DNA from: Letharia columbiana
Taxonomy: Eukaryota > Ascomycota > Lecanoromycetes > Lecanorales > Parmeliaceae
Direction of reading: 5' to 3'
Length of the DNA: 64,000 bases
Assembly (NCBI RefSeq): GCF_014066305.1
Contig: NW_023501043.1
Coordinates: 1,279,377 to 1,343,376 of the forward strand
Shown here one piece after another: positions 60,308 to 64,000 of the stretch. Each line of letters begins with the position of its first letter. The first letter of the stretch is position 1. The notes below the pieces were generated by a model. The model was not told the origin of the DNA. It did not search any database and worked only from the letters and a program-made list of their open reading frames with translations. Made by a program: the position numbers and the translations under genes.

Positions 60308-60391
60308 ATCTTATAAATATAATCTAATATCTTATAAATATAATTTAATATCTTATAAATATAATCTAATATCTTATAAATATAATCTAAT
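60308..60391. repeat. 21 bp tandem repeat x4
   Basis: Four nearly perfect copies of ATCTTATAAATATAATCTAA(T), differing at one C/T position. It lies between the chromodomain remnant and the 3' LTR of gypsy element 3. Confidence 0.9.
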
Positions 60392-62025
60392 ATATATTCT
60401 AAGTATCTTTTTAAATATTTATATCTTATACTTTAATTTAACTTATAATATTATATTTTATATTTTATTTTATTTTATTTTTATTATATAATATTAAAAT
60501 TTAAAGAGATTATTTAGAGATATATAGAGTTTATCGATTTAATAAAATATATCTTAAAATTTTAATTTTAAGTTAAGACGAGATTAGAGTTTCGAGTTTT
60601 TTTAAAATCTTAATTCGAAATTCTATTTTAATCTTAACTTCTTTTAAAGCTTTATAAAGATTTTTAACTTTATTATATAGCGTAAATAAAATTATTATTT
60701 AATTAATAATATATTTAATATTATTATAATAAATATTAAACTTTATTTTTTCTTTTATTAAAATTATAATTTTATATCTTATTATCTATAATATAATTTA
60801 AATATTTAAATTTCTTTTTATAATATTTTAACTATTTATAATTATAATATTATATTTTAATAAAAGATATTTTATATTTAATATAAGAAGTATTATTTTT
60901 AAATTTAATTTATATAAACTTTTAATCTTATAATATTAAAGACAATAAATTCTACTTCTAATCTTATTAGCTTTTTATATATTATCTCTTAAACTTTATA
61001 TAATAATAATTATTACTTTTTTAACTATATATTTTATTATTAAAACGAGTCTTATTTAAAATAAAAAACTCTTTTATTCTCTATAATCTTTACTTTATAT
61101 TTTAATATTATTATATTAGTATAATATAGATAATAAATTAAATAATCTCCTTTATTATCTTTAAAAATCTTTTCTATATTACTCTATTTTATAGAATTTT
61201 ATATATTCTAAATTAATTATATAATATTTTTATAATAATTAAAATATAATAAGATAATTATTAAAGCTAACTATTAAATATATATCTTTTATAATTATTT
61301 TAATTAATTAATAATCTATATTATAAAATTTAATAATTAAACTATAAATTTAATTTAAATATTATTCTTAATATTATATAATATCGTATTTCTAATATTT
61401 CTTTAAATCTATTTTTAATATATATTAAGAGAATAAAAGATTAATAATAATAAAATTTATTTATATAAAAATTAATCTAAGATATTAAAATAATAAAATT
61501 ATTATATTTTTAAAAATATATAATTATTAAGTTATAGTTATTAATATATTATATATTAGATATTTTAATAATATTTATCTTTTAATAACTTAAATTATAA
61601 TAATAATTATTACTATACTCGCGATAATATTCTTATATAATTTATATTATAATTAATTTAAATTTTTTAATAATTAATTATTATTTAATATTAAGCTCTA
61701 GAAATTAATAATATTAAGTTTAAATTAAGTTTATAAAATAAAAGTTTTTATTTATAAATAGAGAGTTATTAGATATAATTCTTTAATAATTATTTATTTT
61801 ATTAATAATATTATTAGAGTTTCTATTAATATTAAAATTAATAATATAATTACTTAATTTTATAATAGATATATTTTAATAAAAACTATTTAATATAATA
61901 AAAAAATCGTTAATAAATTATAGTAGAATATCTTTACTTTATAAATTAATAGAATTAATTTATAAATTATTTATTATAATTAAATTAGATAACTTTATAT
62001 AAAGAAAGTTATTAAAATTATAAAA

Positions 62026-62302
62026 TAATAAGATTTTTTTAATAAAATTATATAGTAATTATATAATTATATAATTTAAATATATAATTAAAAAAATAAA
62101 TAGATTAATTACTAGATAAATTAATAATAAAAAAAAACTTATAAATATTTAAAACTTCTATTAAATATATTAAATACTTATCTTAGTTATATAACTTATA
62201 ATCTAATAAGTAATATAAATAAAATCTAATAATAAACTCTAAGTACTTTTATTTTTATACTTATCTTCTTAAACTTTAATTATCTATTATATTATATATT
62301 AA
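62026..62302 (+). repeat. 3' LTR of gypsy element 3
   Basis: Shares block order with 54228-54532 but is more heavily mutated (most remaining C and G changed). The right end is approximate. Confidence 0.65.
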
Positions 62303-64000
62303 TAATAATAAAAAGAAAAATTATAAAGTAATAATATTAAGTTAATATTTAATAAAATAAAATTATTTATTCTATTTCTATAATACGATTTTAATAATAT
62401 TAAAATTTAATATTAAGCTATAAAGTTAAAGATTAATATTCTAATTTAAATATTAATTAAGCTTCTCTAATTCTTTAATAATAGAGATTTTATAATAATT
62501 ATTAATCATATTACTCTAAAATCTATTCTTTAAAATAAGATTAATAATTATTATTTTACTTAATTATATAAATAAATTTTATATTTATTAATTTTTTTAA
62601 TCTAGAATAAAAATTATATATAGAGTTAAAAAAGCTTATAGTAACTTTAATAGATTATCTTAATTTTTAATAAAGATTTATCTATAAAAGAAGCGTTAAT
62701 AAAAGATTAAATATAATTAATATTTTTTTATAGTAATAATATAAATCGAAAAGGAATTTCTTAACGAAATTTCTACGGCTTTATTTAATAATTCGTATTT
62801 TAATTATATTTATAAATAAATCTAGAAATAAGTAAAGAAGATTAAAGATTTAGAATTTAATTTATAAATTATCTATTAATTCTATTATCTTAATATTAAC
62901 TTAAGATTACTTTATATATTAAATAAAAAAATTAAATCGCTTATATATCTCTAAAAAATTAATTTATAAAATTTTAAAATATAATTATATATCTATAATT
63001 TAAGAAATTAATTTAAGATTTTAAATTTATTAAATACGCTATTTATATTTAAAACTATTTAAAATTAATTAAATTAATTTTTTAATTTTTTTAATTTCGA
63101 GTATTACTCTATATTACCTCGAATATTATATTTAATATTAATAATTTTTTATTATTAAATTTTTTAAAGTTTAGAATTTTAATTACGATTAATTTTTTTT
63201 AAGAATATATTCTTTAATATTATTTTAAATTTAATCTTAAAATTAAATAATTTAAATAATTTTCTCATGAAAATATTATCGATAGCGATTTCGAAGTATT
63301 ATACTTCTATTAATAATTAAAAATATCGATATATTAATAATTCTTAATTTTTTCGAAATTTTAGAGAATATTATTTTATATCTTAATAACTTTAAGAGTT
63401 ATTAATTAAATCTCGAGAGCTTAATAATAATTAGAGATACTCAAATATCTATTAATAATATAAGTATTATAACTAATATATCGCGCCTCCTCTATACTCC
63501 CTAGACTATTCTATATTATTAAAATTTAATTCTTTAAATTATTAATATAACTATTATATTATAAAAATATATATTAGATATATAATCGATTTTATAATTT
63601 AATCTACTTTTTAAAGATATAAAAGATAATTTAAGAATATATTAATAGTTACTTAGTTTATTAATTAATAAATTTCTTTTTAAATATTACTATATAAATA
63701 GCTTTAACTAATAAATTTTTTTAATTTAAAAAACTTTTTAGCTTAATAATTAGATTATTTTTTAATTCTTAAAAAATATAATTAAACTTTAATAATTATT
63801 AATAAATTCTTTAAATTTATTTACTTAATTTTAAAAAATAAAAAAGATTTAATAGAAGTTTAAACGAGTCGATATTTCGATTAAACTTTTTAAATTTTAA
63901 AAAAAAAATTATAAATTAATCTTCGATTAAGACTTTAAATTTATTAATATATTCTAAAATATACTATATTTAAAATAGAGTAATACGTAAAATAATAGTA
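62303..64000. other. RIP-mutated AT-rich DNA to the window end
   Basis: No element boundaries recognised. CA/TG depletion continues, and a few TCATGAAAA-type words near 63265 are exceptions. Confidence 0.6.

Larger units (their letters stand above)
54228..62302 (+). mobile_element. Ty3/gypsy LTR retrotransposon 3 (chromodomain type), RIP-mutated
   Basis: Direct repeats of about 300 bp (54228-54532 and 62026-62302) share TAATAAGAT at the start and the block TTATATAACTTATAATCTAA. Reverse-transcriptase/RNase H linker motif (FLxFINFY) is readable at about 56612. An integrase core resembling ILVLVDRLTKY is at about 57935-57975. A chromodomain-like remnant (ILDKRVY...IKYLIN) lies at about 59195-59250. 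This order is that of chromoviruses, whose chromodomain directs insertion to heterochromatin. A short Helitron-like copy is nested at 58133-58561. All frames contain many stops. Confidence 0.8.

Overview
This window looks like nuclear DNA of a filamentous ascomycete (Pezizomycotina). The reasons are: long AT-rich tracts made of transposon copies mutated by repeat-induced point mutation (RIP); 46-47 bp introns with GTAAGT/GTATGT donors and CTGAC or ACTAAT branch sites; a fungal-type protein kinase with an FHA-like N-terminus; a Tad1/I-type LINE carrying an RNase H domain; and Ty3/gypsy elements, one with a chromodomain. In the AT-rich tracts CpA and TpG are almost absent by eye while CpG, CpT and ApC remain, which is the RIP signature. 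I saw no rRNA, tRNA, CRISPR array or prokaryotic feature. No species can be assigned from the sequence alone.

Layout. 1-2586: decayed DNA with one spared 173 bp LTR (514-686). 2587-8811: copies of a Helitron-like family, with readable islands at 2587-3853 and 7874-8811 and RIP-mutated copies between. 8812-15730: a minus-strand Ty3/gypsy element, interrupted by a spared 739 bp terminal-inverted-repeat element (13185-13923). 18150-27150: the only large island of ordinary composition. It holds a broken kinase gene (minus strand), a nearly intact 6 kb LINE (minus strand) with a 15 bp target duplication, and a two-exon gene of unknown function (plus strand). 27188-42108: nested short Helitron-like elements, two fold-back elements, a long-TIR element, a MITE and the larger gene-bearing relatives of the Helitron-like family. 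43785-53227: a plus-strand Ty3/gypsy element with a second LTR element inserted into its 3' LTR (49936-53081, target duplication TTATA). 54228-62302: a third, plus-strand Ty3/gypsy element with integrase and chromodomain remnants.

The most interesting object is the dispersed family with termini TC(T)AG...CTYG. More than ten copies lie here. Two of them interrupt sequence whose empty site is also present in the window, so insertion between A and T with no target duplication can be read directly. A short palindrome sits about ten bases inside one end. The short copies (about 390-440 bp plus variable modules) share both ends with a longer form (over 2.3 kb) that carries minisatellites and a decayed gene I cannot place in a family.

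Functionally only two host genes can be argued for: the kinase, broken by one CAA-to-TAA nonsense change, and the small disordered-protein gene at 26214-26802. They are divergent and originally shared a short intergenic region, which the LINE has split.
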